Source: Bermanella sp. (GTDB lineage Bacteria > Pseudomonadota > Gammaproteobacteria > Pseudomonadales > Oceanobacteraceae). Taken from it: a stretch of DNA of 47,801 nt. The DNA lies in assembly GCA_029938135.1 (NCBI GenBank), contig JAPYOO010000006.1, positions 1 through 47,801 of the forward strand. Direction: 5' to 3'. A program made the translations under genes and the position numbers. Of this stretch, positions 1-8,793 are shown one piece after another. Under the pieces are notes generated by a model. The model saw nothing but the letters and a program-made list of their open reading frames with translations. It ran no database searches and was not told the DNA's origin. Positions within the stretch are counted from its first letter, which is position 1. Each line of letters begins with the position of its first letter.

Positions 1-1
1 T

Positions 2-29
2 TGTAGGGGCAATCTCCTTTGCCCCTACA
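2..29. repeat. 11-bp perfect inverted repeat (hairpin) at the window edge
   Basis: TGTAGGGGCAA (2-12) pairs perfectly with TTGCCCCTACA (19-29) across a 6-base loop. No T-tract follows on the plus strand. It could be the terminator of a gene left of the window, read on either strand, or a dispersed palindromic repeat. The window edge prevents a decision. Confidence 0.5.
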
Positions 30-253
30 CCCTTATTCTACCCCTGTATTATTACCCTCATCACTTCACATCCTAGCTTTACTATATTATTACCCCCTAT
101 ACCCTTATCACTTCTATAACCTTAGTCTTACCACCCTACCTATTTAGACCCAAGCATTAAGATTATTTACATCTAAGACACTTAGAATATTTGCTCATAT
201 TTAGTCAATTTGGCGGATCAAGTCTAATTTTCATTCAATTTAACGGGTAATTT

Positions 254-269
254 TGTGATGCGCGTCACA
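254..269. promoter_or_regulatory. Predicted CRP/Vfr binding site
   Basis: TGTGA-N6-TCACA matches both half-sites of the CRP/Vfr consensus exactly, with the canonical 6-base spacer (TGCGCG). It lies about 157 bases before the start of the PilS-like kinase, a plausible distance for an activator site. Binding is inferred; no crp/vfr gene is in this window. Confidence 0.55.
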
Positions 270-425
270 CTTTAGACCTTTGTGCGACTTTGGGCTAATT
301 GGTGCACTTCAATACCAAGTAGTCTGCACGATCAGGCATGTATTTGACGCTTAATAAACAATAAAATAGTCAGTACAAATGGATTACCTCCTCTAATCGC
401 CTACGTAAAAAAGGAAGCGCAACCC

Positions 426-2069
426 ATGGAACAGGACATTCTCGACAAGCCATTTCTACCTCTGGACAGGCTGAGAATTTTAAAATATTTCAGTGTCTAC
501 AGCGTCGTCATTACCATGACACTGTTGGCGTTGTATTTTGCAGACATCGACATGGGTTTTTTGGGTATCAACGACCCTAAAATGTACCCTATGTTATTGG
601 CCCTGCATGGTGCCCTAACGGTGGTATTCTTGGTCATGGCGTTCAGTGCTGGGCAAGCGCACTACGACCACCTCATTGCTTTTTTCTTATTAGATATTAC
701 GTTATTGGCCGGGCTTATTTACTCCAGCGGCACCGGCACCAGCCTAAGCTACCTGATGATTGTGGGAATCGCGGTGGCCAACTCTTTAGTGACGGGCCAA
801 AAAGGTTTGTTAATCAGCGCCTGGGCCGCCATCTGTTTAATTTTTATAGAAAATCGATTTGAAGTAGAAGGCCAGCTTTTTAACTATGTAAATGCAGGCA
901 CACTAGGCATTATCTTTTTCATTACCGCCTTTGTTATTCAGGCGCTGGTTAAACGCTTACATTTGTCTGTGGACATCAACCGTTTACAGGCCGACAGTTT
1001 ATTGAGCATGGAGCAACTGACGAAGCTTGTGCTTAAGCGGCTAGAAACAGGGGTTTTGGTGATTAATCATGACAATGAAATCATCTTTCAAAATACCTCG
1101 GCACAACGTCTTTTGGGTTTTCCAGGACCTATTCGAGCACTACCCGATAAATTACAGCAAAGTTTGGATGAGCATTTAAAGTTTCCAAATTATCAACCCA
1201 GTACCTTTAAAGCAGGCCCGACCACAGCTAAAGTGCAGCCTATGTTTGCCCCTCTTATGCCGGGTACAGAACGCGGCACGGTCATCTTCATTGAAGATAC
1301 TAACGTCGTCTACCAACAAGCTCAGCGCTTAAAACAAGTATCCTTAGGTAAGCTTGCGGCCAGTATCGTTCGTGAAATTAAAGAACCTATGCAAGGCATT
1401 TATCAAGTAGCCCGCGAAGTGGGTCTTACAGCGGCCAACAAAGGTGATAAAGATCGCCAAGAACGTATTAAAGATCATTCACTGCACATTGAACGCATTA
1501 TTAATAATGTGCAGAATTTAAGTAACTCTAAAGCCACCGAGTTTGAGAAACACAGTTTGGGGTTTTGGGTCACAAATGTGGTTAAAAAATTGGGCCCCAG
1601 AGTACTCAGCAATACTAAAGTAGAATTAAAAGTGAGCCGCAGCGCTTTAGATGTGTATTTAGATGACACACAAATACGCCAAGCTATTAGCAACTTATTG
1701 GAAAATGCCGCCTATTACGCCAAAGCTAAAAACGCTGAATTTGCGCGTATCACCATATTAGTGGGCCGTAACAAGGTCAGCAAGCAATCCATAATAGAGA
1801 TTCAAGATAACGGATATGGTGTGGGTTTAGATGACCTAGACCATATTTTTGAGCCCTTCTATAGCTCTGAAACGAGTAAATCCGGTTTGGGTTTATATTT
1901 AGCCAAACAGTTTTGTGAAATGAACATGGCCCGTCTAGATTACATTGCGGCCCAAGAAGGCGCCCGTTTCCGTATCACCTTCCCCACGACCGAACAGGTG
2001 GAGCGCCAACTAGAAAAACGCGAAGAGTTTAATTTGCGTGACAAGGTACAAACACTAGAATCAGCCTAA
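426..2069 (+). CDS. PilS-like membrane sensor histidine kinase lacking the phospho-acceptor His
   Basis: This 547-aa protein has the PilS layout: six hydrophobic segments (about residues 24-175), a PAS-like linker (about 190-300), a DHp helix and a C-terminal HATPase domain. The ATP-binding boxes look intact: N-box NLLENA, G1 DNGYGVG, F-box IFEPFYSS and G2 SGLGLYLAKQ. The H-box reads SIVREIKEP where PilS-type kinases have SIAHEIRNP, so Arg316 (codon CGT at 1371-1373) replaces the histidine that is normally autophosphorylated. No PilR-type response regulator is adjacent; the gene stands alone between a CRP-type site and its own terminator. The family assignment is secure. Whether it signals as a pseudokinase, a phosphatase or a partner subunit of PilS is unknown. 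The start has AAGGAA upstream. Confidence 0.85.
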   Translation: MEQDILDKPFLPLDRLRILKYFSVYSVVITMTLLALYFADIDMGFLGINDPKMYPMLLALHGALTVVFLVMAFSAGQAHYDHLIAFFLLDITLLAGLIYSSGTGTSLSYLMIVGIAVANSLVTGQKGLLISAWAAICLIFIENRFEVEGQLFNYVNAGTLGIIFFITAFVIQALVKRLHLSVDINRLQADSLLSMEQLTKLVLKRLETGVLVINHDNEIIFQNTSAQRLLGFPGPIRALPDKLQQSLDEHLKFPNYQPSTFKAGPTTAKVQPMFAPLMPGTERGTVIFIEDTNVVYQQAQRLKQVSLGKLAASIVREIKEPMQGIYQVAREVGLTAANKGDKDRQERIKDHSLHIERIINNVQNLSNSKATEFEKHSLGFWVTNVVKKLGPRVLSNTKVELKVSRSALDVYLDDTQIRQAISNLLENAAYYAKAKNAEFARITILVGRNKVSKQSIIEIQDNGYGVGLDDLDHIFEPFYSSETSKSGLGLYLAKQFCEMNMARLDYIAAQEGARFRITFPTTEQVERQLEKREEFNLRDKVQTLESA

Positions 2070-2093
2070 ATAATTCGCGTAATTAACACACCT

Positions 2094-2118
2094 AAAAGGA
2101 GCTAAGGCTCCTTTTTTT
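2094..2118 (+). terminator. Rho-independent terminator of the PilS-like gene
   Basis: AAAAGGAGC (2094-2102), a TAAG loop and GCTCC followed by a run of seven T form a classical intrinsic terminator 25 bases after the stop codon. Confidence 0.85.
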
Positions 2119-2261
2119 ACGTCTGCATAAAGCACCTAATGCTTTATGCTGACTTTTCGATTAGAAAATGCAGCATTTTTATACGAATAGAAAAGCATCA
2201 CATTCCCATCGTCTACAATAAGGCATAGTGGTTTTACTCACCCTCAAACAAGGACATCGCC

Positions 2262-3770
2262 ATGCCCATAGCCAATATAATACCGGGTCAACCAGTACTG
2301 AGCTGGATTCTGGTATTACTTTGCTCCACCTTGGTGTTGTACTTCATTCGCCAAAGTGCCCATCAGCTACTGGATAGCCTCACGCAACTGGTTGTACAAA
2401 ACCTAAGGCTGCTAAGCAAAGCGTTATTAAATATGTCTAAACAAATGGCGGTTCGTAACCGAGATGTATTATTCGAACACGGCCAACAACAAGCTGAACG
2501 CGCCCTAGATCGTCAATTTATTCGATTAGCCAATCTAGTAGAAAAAGACCTTAGCCGTTACCCCAGCGTGCAGCGAGATATTGAGCAAAATATCAGCTCC
2601 ATGGAAGACAAACTACAGCAAACGTCCGAAGTGCCAGCCCCATTACCGGAATGGACCGAGGCTGTAGAGTCCATTAGTAAATTGAAGGACAGTACCAAAA
2701 ATGACGCTGTGGTGGGCAAACTGTTGCAAGCCATATATGAAGCCTTTCACAAGCAGCAAAGTGAAGTGATGAATGTATACCGTAGCGATATATCCAAACG
2801 CCACAATCTATTAAAAGGTGCCATGAATCATTGGCGACGTCTGCACCATAAAATTGGCGAAGTGGGACAAAGCTGGCAAGCGCTGATTCACCAAGCCAAT
2901 AAGATGGATCATCAAGTTGAGCACTTTGAAAACCTAGTAAAAGGCACAGACAAAGCCGAGAATTTGCTGAAGGCATCTAGTACCACTCAATTTGTTATCT
3001 CTTTAATTGTAATGGTCATTGCCGGATTCGGAGCTTTCGTCAACTACAACCTCATTGCCCTGCCCATGTCTGAGCTTATGCCCGCGACTTCTCAGGTAGC
3101 CGGTTACAACGTGGCAGACATAGGTGCCGCGGTTATTATTATGCTTGAAATTACAGTGGGCTTATTTTTTATGGAGTCCATCGGCATTACCCGCTTATTT
3201 CCAGTGATCCATTTCATGGAAGACAGAAAACGCATGATTTGGGCTTGGGTATGCATGATATTTTTATTGGCCTTATGTGGTGTGGAAGCGGGTCTTGCCT
3301 TTATGCGCGAAAGCATGGTGGCCGATAAAGCCCTCTTGACCAGTTTTCTAGTGGGGGGCGAGCAGGCCGTCAGCCAAGCCACCGAGCAAGAGCACAGTAA
3401 CATCCCCATGATTGGACAAATGATGCTGGGGTTTGTACTGCCGTTAATATTGATGTTTGTGGCTATTCCTTTTGAATCCGTTATTCACACCGGCCGCCAT
3501 GTACTAGGCAATATCCTTGTGCAAAGCTGCATTTTGCTCAGCACCATATTGCGTAGCCTTTCATTGCTTATCAAGCAGCTCAATCATAGCCTAAAGAACA
3601 TTTATGATATTTTATGTTTTGCCCCTATTTGGATAGAGCAACTCATAGAGAGTCGACCAAAATCTGAAAAAAAACAAGCCACCAAACAATTGGATTTAGA
3701 GCCGAGTAAACACATAAAAACGGAACCCAAACTGCTTGACGACCCAAGCATCGACGAAAAAGAAGCGTAA
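2262..3770 (+). CDS. Unknown membrane protein with a coiled-coil domain and multiple C-terminal helices
   Basis: The family is not recognised. The 502-aa protein starts with one hydrophobic helix (about residues 11-30). A long Gln/Lys/Glu-rich, probably helical and coiled-coil region follows (about 35-240). Then come four or five transmembrane segments (about 243-265, 280-303, 326-348, 385-410, perhaps 415-437) and a charged Lys/Glu-rich tail of about 45 residues. It begins at ATG with AAGGA 8 bases upstream. The next gene, a VWA lipoprotein, starts only 2 bases after this stop, so the two are almost certainly co-transcribed. The pair is bounded by terminators at 2094-2118 and 4440-4472. The layout suggests a membrane scaffold or channel working with an extracytoplasmic VWA partner; that is inference. 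Confidence 0.8.
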   Translation: MPIANIIPGQPVLSWILVLLCSTLVLYFIRQSAHQLLDSLTQLVVQNLRLLSKALLNMSKQMAVRNRDVLFEHGQQQAERALDRQFIRLANLVEKDLSRYPSVQRDIEQNISSMEDKLQQTSEVPAPLPEWTEAVESISKLKDSTKNDAVVGKLLQAIYEAFHKQQSEVMNVYRSDISKRHNLLKGAMNHWRRLHHKIGEVGQSWQALIHQANKMDHQVEHFENLVKGTDKAENLLKASSTTQFVISLIVMVIAGFGAFVNYNLIALPMSELMPATSQVAGYNVADIGAAVIIMLEITVGLFFMESIGITRLFPVIHFMEDRKRMIWAWVCMIFLLALCGVEAGLAFMRESMVADKALLTSFLVGGEQAVSQATEQEHSNIPMIGQMMLGFVLPLILMFVAIPFESVIHTGRHVLGNILVQSCILLSTILRSLSLLIKQLNHSLKNIYDILCFAPIWIEQLIESRPKSEKKQATKQLDLEPSKHIKTEPKLLDDPSIDEKEA

Positions 3771-3772
3771 TC

Positions 3773-4420
3773 ATGAACTACTTTATTAAAATACTTCTAG
3801 CGACCGCGTTACTCTCAGTTTTAAGCGCCTGTACCAATCAAAAGCCCAGTACAGGCTTATATTTATTATTGGATACTTCAGGAACGTATACAAAAGAATT
3901 AAAAAAGGCACAGCAAATTATTCATTATTATTTGGCTAATCTTGCGCCGGGTGACAGCTTCGCTGTAGCTCGCATTGACAGTGGCAGTTTTTCAGAAAAA
4001 GATATTGTGGCCAAAGTAACCTTTGATCACAGACCCAGCCGTGCCAACGAACAAAAGCGTATTTTTGCGCAAAGCATTCAAAAGTTTATTGAAACCATTA
4101 AAAGTAGCGCCTATACCGATATAAACGGGGGGTTATTACAGGCCAGTGAATACCTCAACGAAACACAAGCCTCTCGTAAAGTAGTAATGATATTCAGTGA
4201 TTTATTGGAAGAACTTCCCAAGGGCTATAATAGGGATTTTGACTTACCGCTCACCGACTTTGAAGTGGTTGCGTTGAATGTAACAAAGCTTAGCTCGGAC
4301 AACCGCGACCCCAATAAATATATGAAGCGTTTGGATTATTGGCAAAAACGTGTAGAAATAAGCGGGGCTACATGGCGAGTTATTAATGATCTTGAACGAG
4401 AAGATGCATTGGTTTTATAA
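3773..4420 (+). CDS. VWA-domain lipoprotein
   Basis: The 215-aa product has a lipoprotein signal peptide: positively charged start, hydrophobic core, and lipobox LSAC with the lipidated Cys at residue 20. A von Willebrand factor A-like fold follows. Its first strand ends in the MIDAS motif DTSGT (Asp34, Ser36, Thr38); a Thr in YTDINGG and an Asp in IFSDLLEE sit where the later MIDAS ligands are expected. It is therefore likely a metal-dependent adhesion or assembly domain tethered to a membrane on the periplasmic side. It lies 2 bases after the membrane-protein gene, implying translational coupling and a shared complex. The target is unknown. Confidence 0.8.
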   Translation: MNYFIKILLATALLSVLSACTNQKPSTGLYLLLDTSGTYTKELKKAQQIIHYYLANLAPGDSFAVARIDSGSFSEKDIVAKVTFDHRPSRANEQKRIFAQSIQKFIETIKSSAYTDINGGLLQASEYLNETQASRKVVMIFSDLLEELPKGYNRDFDLPLTDFEVVALNVTKLSSDNRDPNKYMKRLDYWQKRVEISGATWRVINDLEREDALVL

Positions 4421-4439
4421 CTCCCTGAGTTCATCAAGT

Positions 4440-4472
4440 AATAAATGCAGCTTTATAGGCTGCATTTATTTG
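4440..4472. terminator. Terminator between convergent VWA lipoprotein and fabR genes
   Basis: ATAAATGCAGC and GCTGCATTTAT form an 11-bp stem around a short AT-rich loop, with A/T-rich flanks on both sides. It sits between two convergent genes and probably serves both. Confidence 0.65.
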
Positions 4473-4511
4473 TTTGCTGGGACGTGTAAACCGCCATAAG
4501 CAGGCCTATTG

Positions 4512-5138
4512 TTAATCTTTCTTTTTAGCCTCCTCCAAATACAACGCGTTACTGCCCACCAACACCATTCTCAGTTCAATGTTTAGTTTTTTAATTAATG
4601 CTTGGCGTTCTTGCGCATTCATATCCAATGACGCGACCCCTTGATTAAAGACCAACAGCACCATCATTTCGGCCACTTCAGGAATATGCGCCAACGGCAT
4701 ACTGAGCATTTGGCGGCGACTTGAAAAGTCGTCAATGAGCTCTTGGGCAAAATATCGTGTTTCGCGGCGAATGGACTCTCTAAATTGCTTAGGGCCAGAA
4801 GCTTGATCTGTATTTAATAAGCGAATCAAGTTTGGGTAATTTTCTGCAAATTCCATGAACGTATCCACGGAAGTACTCACCACAGACCCCTTCTCTTTGA
4901 CCCTATTTCGAGCTTGCCGCATGAGCTGGCGTAAAATCAGAGCCACTTGATCTACTAAGGCTAACCCGAGGTCGTCCATATCTGAAAAATGGCGGTAAAA
5001 AGTGGCAGGGGCAATACCTGCGCCTCGGGTCACTTCACGCAAGCTCAACGCTGGAAAGCCTTTTTCTTTACTCAGCTCTAGTGCCGCCTCAATGATGGCC
5101 TGGCGGGTTTTTAATTTTTGTTCTGCGCGGCTACTCAT
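4512..5138 (-). CDS. fabR: TetR-family repressor FabR (unsaturated fatty acid synthesis)
   Basis: The 208-aa protein matches FabR along its length. It has an N-terminal HTH (SLREVTRGAGIAPATFYRHF around residues 33-52) and then the family's DLGLALVDQ, LRQLMRQAR and TFMEFAENYPN segments. FabR senses the balance of unsaturated to saturated acyl chains and represses fabB/fabA-type or desaturase genes. No such target is adjacent, so it acts in trans or on its own promoter. It is transcribed divergently from trmJ, with 154 bases between the starts. The TetR assignment is certain; the FabR identity rests on motif similarity. Confidence 0.85.
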   Translation of the reverse strand: MSSRAEQKLKTRQAIIEAALELSKEKGFPALSLREVTRGAGIAPATFYRHFSDMDDLGLALVDQVALILRQLMRQARNRVKEKGSVVSTSVDTFMEFAENYPNLIRLLNTDQASGPKQFRESIRRETRYFAQELIDDFSSRRQMLSMPLAHIPEVAEMMVLLVFNQGVASLDMNAQERQALIKKLNIELRMVLVGSNALYLEEAKKKD

Positions 5139-5292
5139 GTTTGACCTTTTACAACCGTAAACCTAGCGGCATTGTACATGGGAATTCAAGGCTAGGTCTA
5201 ATACCATAGAGCTAATATCGTGGAGCCAAGCCCTTGGCTATGGTAGAATCCGCCGTTAATTTACAGCCTAGATCCAGCATCCAGAAGCCAAC

Positions 5293-6060
5293 ATGAACCC
5301 TAATCCGCTTTCACACATACGTATTGTCATGGTGCAAACATTTCACCCAGGCAACATTGGCTCTGCCGCCCGTGCCATGAAAACCATGGGCTTAAGTGAC
5401 CTTGTATTAGTCAGCCCACGTGACTTCCCACATGAGCAAGCTACTGCCATGGCCGCTGGCGCCACTGACGTGCTAGAAAGCGCCAGAGTCGTTGCCACAT
5501 TAGACGAGGCCCTAGCCGATTGCCAACTGGTGCTCGCCACTAGTGCCCGTACACGTAGCCATCCTTGGCCCATTAAAGAAGTGCGTGAAGCGGCACCGCA
5601 AATTGTACAAGAAGCTGCTAAAGGCACTGTGGCCATTATGTTTGGCCCTGAACGCATGGGCCTTCACAATGAACATTTACGCAAAGCACACTTGCATGTG
5701 GATATTCCGGGCAATGAAGAATACCCCGTATTGAACATAGCCGCCGCCATACAGGTTATATGTTATGAAAGCTTCATGGCTAACCGTGCACCTGTAAATC
5801 ACCACGAAAAAGACTACCCAAAAGTGCAAGAGCTCAATGGCTTTTATGAGCATTTAGAAGCTACCCTTAAACAGGTTGGTTTTATAAATCAAGCTCACCC
5901 CGGACAAGCTATGTTGCGGTTAAAGCGTTTATTTAACCGAGCACGCCCTGAAAAAATAGAATTGAATATGTTACGCGGCATATTAAGCAGCGTTGATCGC
6001 ATAAAGACTCCACACGCTCAAGCTGGGTCGCAATCCATCGAACAAGAGAGTGAAAAATGA
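5293..6060 (+). CDS. trmJ: tRNA (cytidine/uridine-2'-O-)-methyltransferase TrmJ
   Basis: This 255-aa SPOUT-family enzyme methylates the 2'-OH of nucleotide 32 in the anticodon loop of several tRNAs, using SAM. The N-terminus [20 protein letters not shown] is characteristic. The trefoil-knot SAM site shows as the FGPERMGL segment and the later [12 protein letters not shown] helix. The C-terminal third is the helical extension typical of TrmJ. The stop overlaps the dapE start by 4 bases (ATGA), so the two are translationally coupled. Confidence 0.93.
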   Translation: MNPNPLSHIRIVMVQTFHPGNIGSAARAMKTMGLSDLVLVSPRDFPHEQATAMAAGATDVLESARVVATLDEALADCQLVLATSARTRSHPWPIKEVREAAPQIVQEAAKGTVAIMFGPERMGLHNEHLRKAHLHVDIPGNEEYPVLNIAAAIQVICYESFMANRAPVNHHEKDYPKVQELNGFYEHLEATLKQVGFINQAHPGQAMLRLKRLFNRARPEKIELNMLRGILSSVDRIKTPHAQAGSQSIEQESEK

Positions 6061-7196
6061 CCGATAGCCGTACCCTAGAATTAAGCAAAGCATTAATTAA
6101 CCAGCCTTCAGTGACCCCTGAAGATTTAAATTGCCAGCCCATGATGATCGATATTCTTGAGCCTATTGGTTTTGAATGCGAAACCATGCAATTTGCTGAG
6201 GTTCGCAACTTATGGGCTCGCAGGGGTACAAAAGCGCCATTAGTGTGTTTTGCCGGCCATACTGACGTAGTGCCTACTGGCCCCGTGGAAGAATGGGACT
6301 ACCCTCCATTTGCCGCCAAGGTAGTAGACGGTATGTTACACGGCCGCGGCGCCGCCGATATGAAAGGCGGTATTGCCGCCTTTTTAGCCGCCACCGAGCG
6401 CTTTGTAAAAAATCACCCTGACCATAAGGGCAGCATTGCCTATTTAATTACCAGTGATGAAGAAGGCCCATCCATTAACGGCACCGTTAAGGTGATAGAA
6501 GCGCTGGAAGCACGCCAAGAAAAAATTCAAATGTGCATCGTGGGCGAGCCATCAAGCAGTAAATTGTGCGGCGACACCATTAAAAATGGTCGTCGTGGCT
6601 CATTAGGTGCAGTAATGACAGTGAAAGGCGTGCAAGGACATGTGGCGTACCCACATTTAGCCAGCAACCCAATTCACCTAGCGATGCCAGCCTTAGCCGA
6701 AATGACACAAGAAGAGTGGGATCAGGGTAATGATTTTTTCCCCGCCACCACCTTTCAAATTAGTAACTTTAATAGCGGCACTGGCGTCACTAACGTTATT
6801 CCAGGCTCAGCCGAAATCGTTTTTAACTTTCGATTCAGCACAGAGTTAACCGAACAAGAACTGAAGTCTCGTACCCATGCCATCATGGATAAATACGGAT
6901 TTGATTACGAAATTAACTGGAAGTTAAGTGGTAACCCATTCTTAACCGCTGAAGGCTCATTAGTAGAAGCCGCCGTCTCCGCCATTAAAGACGTGACCGG
7001 CTTAGACACTGAATTATCTACATCTGGCGGCACCAGTGACGGGCGGTTCATCGCCCCCACTGGCGCTCAAGTATTAGAACTAGGCCCTATTAATGCCACT
7101 ATTCACCAAGTAAACGAGCACGTAAGCGTTAATGACTTGGAGCAGCTCACGGTTATTTATGAGCGTATTCTTGAAAATTTACTTGTAGGCCAGTAA
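6057..7196 (+). CDS. dapE: Succinyl-diaminopimelate desuccinylase
   Basis: DapE hydrolyses N-succinyl-LL-diaminopimelate to LL-DAP and succinate in lysine and peptidoglycan synthesis. The 379-aa length is normal. Visible M20 metallopeptidase motifs are [12 protein letters not shown] (first zinc His and Asp), [10 protein letters not shown] (bridging Asp), the catalytic Glu pair in SDEEGPS, GEPSSS, and the C-terminal EHVSVNDL with the last zinc-ligand His. It overlaps trmJ by 4 bases and is followed 6 bases later by rlmA, giving a trmJ-dapE-rlmA unit. Confidence 0.95.
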   Translation: MTDSRTLELSKALINQPSVTPEDLNCQPMMIDILEPIGFECETMQFAEVRNLWARRGTKAPLVCFAGHTDVVPTGPVEEWDYPPFAAKVVDGMLHGRGAADMKGGIAAFLAATERFVKNHPDHKGSIAYLITSDEEGPSINGTVKVIEALEARQEKIQMCIVGEPSSSKLCGDTIKNGRRGSLGAVMTVKGVQGHVAYPHLASNPIHLAMPALAEMTQEEWDQGNDFFPATTFQISNFNSGTGVTNVIPGSAEIVFNFRFSTELTEQELKSRTHAIMDKYGFDYEINWKLSGNPFLTAEGSLVEAAVSAIKDVTGLDTELSTSGGTSDGRFIAPTGAQVLELGPINATIHQVNEHVSVNDLEQLTVIYERILENLLVGQ

Positions 7197-7202
7197 CTCA
7201 GT

Positions 7203-8045
7203 ATGTTGATTTGCCCAGTATGTACACAACCCTTAGTGCGTGTTGAAAAAAGTCTCAGCTGTGAAAACAAACACAGCTTTGATCAAGCCAAACAAGGCTA
7301 CTTTAACCTACTACTTAACCCAGCTAAAAAAAGTAACCAGCCGGGTGACAATAATGAAATGGTACAGGCGCGCACCCGCTTTTTAGATGCGGGCCACTAC
7401 CAAAGTATCAGCGATGCTATTAATCAAATGGCCATCGACTTGTTATGGCAGCAACAAGACGCTGAAATATTAGATGTAGGTTGTGGTGAAGGTTACTACA
7501 CCCAAAGGCTGCATCACGCCTTAGCGGATCATCAAATAAACCATGAGCTATTCGGTTTGGATATCAGTAAAGATGCCATAAAGGCGGCCTGTAAGCGCAC
7601 TAAAGATATTAATTGGTTAGTGGCTAACGGTAAAAAAACACCCTTTAGCGAACAGTCTATGCATCTTACGCTAAACGTATTTAACCGCATCATGCCCGAC
7701 TCGCTTAAACACCTTTGCCACCCACAAGGGCACGTTTTAATTGCCAGTGCCGGCGCGCACCATTTACAGCAATTAAAAGAGGCCATTTACGATAGCCCTA
7801 AGTTTGTGGAGTTTGATGCCATTGCGGTCATGAAGGATCACTTTAAACACGTGCAGCGTCAACAGCTGGATTTTGTTATTAAGTTGCCCCCTGCCAGCAC
7901 TCAAGACTTATTGTACATGACACCCCACGCATGGCGCTCAAGCCCGCAAACCCAACAGCAGCTTTTATCTCAAGAGCAGCTAGAATTAAGAGTACAAATT
8001 AATTTAGATTGCTTTTCTCCTTTGGAGAGTGAGCACAAAGATTAA
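7203..8045 (+). CDS. rlmA: 23S rRNA (guanine-N1)-methyltransferase RlmA
   Basis: RlmA methylates N1 of G745 in helix 35 of 23S rRNA. The 280-aa protein opens with the family zinc finger (Cys4, Cys7, Cys20, His24) and the KQGYFNLL segment, followed by a Rossmann SAM site with EILDVGCGEGYYT. The Gly/Asn-rich loop LLNPAKKSNQPGDN is also typical. It follows dapE by 6 bases. The related RlmA(II)/TlrB subgroup methylates G748 instead, but in a gammaproteobacterium G745 is expected. Confidence 0.9.
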   Translation: MLICPVCTQPLVRVEKSLSCENKHSFDQAKQGYFNLLLNPAKKSNQPGDNNEMVQARTRFLDAGHYQSISDAINQMAIDLLWQQQDAEILDVGCGEGYYTQRLHHALADHQINHELFGLDISKDAIKAACKRTKDINWLVANGKKTPFSEQSMHLTLNVFNRIMPDSLKHLCHPQGHVLIASAGAHHLQQLKEAIYDSPKFVEFDAIAVMKDHFKHVQRQQLDFVIKLPPASTQDLLYMTPHAWRSSPQTQQQLLSQEQLELRVQINLDCFSPLESEHKD

Positions 8046-8069
8046 AGAGCACCTCTATTAAAAGGGAAG

Positions 8070-8336
8070 ATGATGAATATTGTGGCTGGATTTAAACGCC
8101 TGACTCAAGATTATCAGCGGGGCTTTTTTGTATTTATGCTTGGCCTTTCAGTGTTTTTCATCGGCCTTGCATTATTTTATATGTCAGTGCGCCACATGGA
8201 GCTTAATCCATTACTGGCCGAAATAATGGTGCTGATTGGTTTAGTTTTACTGGCTACAGGGTTAATTGTGGCTGCTATTGGCTATATCAGCCTAATGGTC
8301 CATCGCTGGCAGCGTATTTTCAAGAACAATAAATAA
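8070..8336 (+). CDS. Small unknown two-helix membrane protein
   Basis: An 88-aa product with two clear hydrophobic helices (about residues 17-38 and 49-75) separated by a short loop, and a basic C-terminus (RWQRIFKNNK). AAGGGAAG lies directly before the ATG pair, and the gene follows rlmA by 24 bases, so it is probably the last or next-to-last gene of the trmJ unit. No family was recognised and no function can be assigned. Confidence 0.65.
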   Translation: MMNIVAGFKRLTQDYQRGFFVFMLGLSVFFIGLALFYMSVRHMELNPLLAEIMVLIGLVLLATGLIVAAIGYISLMVHRWQRIFKNNK

Positions 8337-8399
8337 AGGGCTCTTTAGGATTTTAATTCTTAAATAGCGGCCCACATAAGCACTTAATTTGGACAGTTC

Positions 8400-8783
8400 A
8401 TGCAACGATACCCAGACATTGAAATTTACGCACATGACATCACCTTTAAACAAATTGATGAGTGGTTACAGTTACATTTCACCCTCGTAGAAAAAAAAGA
8501 AACGATCAGTAAAAAAAGTCAGCCGCGCTGTTCTTGGATCGTTGATGGCAGTGACGTTGTGGCATTTGGTAACGCCTCTGGTAAGTATTCCAGTATCTGG
8601 TTCAAACAAAACAATAGCCCGTGGGACACCGACCTGGATTGCGCTCGCGTGGCCTGTAAAGAACTCAATACTCAGGTGCGCTGCTCCAATTCCAGCTGGC
8701 AAGAAGGCCAAGGGCCAAAAAGCCAATGGTGGCGTATCACAGAACAGGAAGGTGAGATGCTAATTGAATGGTCCGAGAATTAA
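8400..8783 (+). CDS. Unknown small soluble protein, 127 aa
   Basis: The product is acidic-basic mixed, without a signal peptide or membrane helix, and rich in Trp (IDEWLQLHF, CSWIVDG, SIWFKQ, SQWWRI, MLIEW). The balanced, protein-like composition suggests a genuine small alpha/beta protein. It lies 63 bases after the small membrane protein on the same strand. A weak GGACA precedes the ATG. I do not recognise the family. Confidence 0.6.
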   Translation: MQRYPDIEIYAHDITFKQIDEWLQLHFTLVEKKETISKKSQPRCSWIVDGSDVVAFGNASGKYSSIWFKQNNSPWDTDLDCARVACKELNTQVRCSNSSWQEGQGPKSQWWRITEQEGEMLIEWSEN

Positions 8784-8793
8784 GCATCGATAA

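Larger units (their letters stand above)
1..425. other. Non-coding region upstream of the PilS-like kinase
   Basis: No convincing ORF is seen here. The left edge has an 11-bp stem hairpin (2-29). Bases 40-180 are pyrimidine-rich, with short imperfect direct repeats (TATTATTACCC at 47-57 and 85-95, ATCACTTC at 60-67 and 107-114). A CRP-type palindrome lies at 254-269. A TTGACG at 344-349 could be a -35 element, but no good -10 sits at the right distance. AAGGAA about 9 bases before 426 serves the kinase gene. Confidence 0.6.

Noticed and set aside
45-115. Possible CRISPR-like or tandem repeat array
   Set aside because: Only two short imperfect repeat pairs, unequal spacing and no conserved repeat-spacer pattern.
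344-380. Sigma-70 promoter for the PilS-like gene (TTGACG -35)
   Set aside because: The -35 is good but no acceptable -10 lies 16-18 bases downstream.
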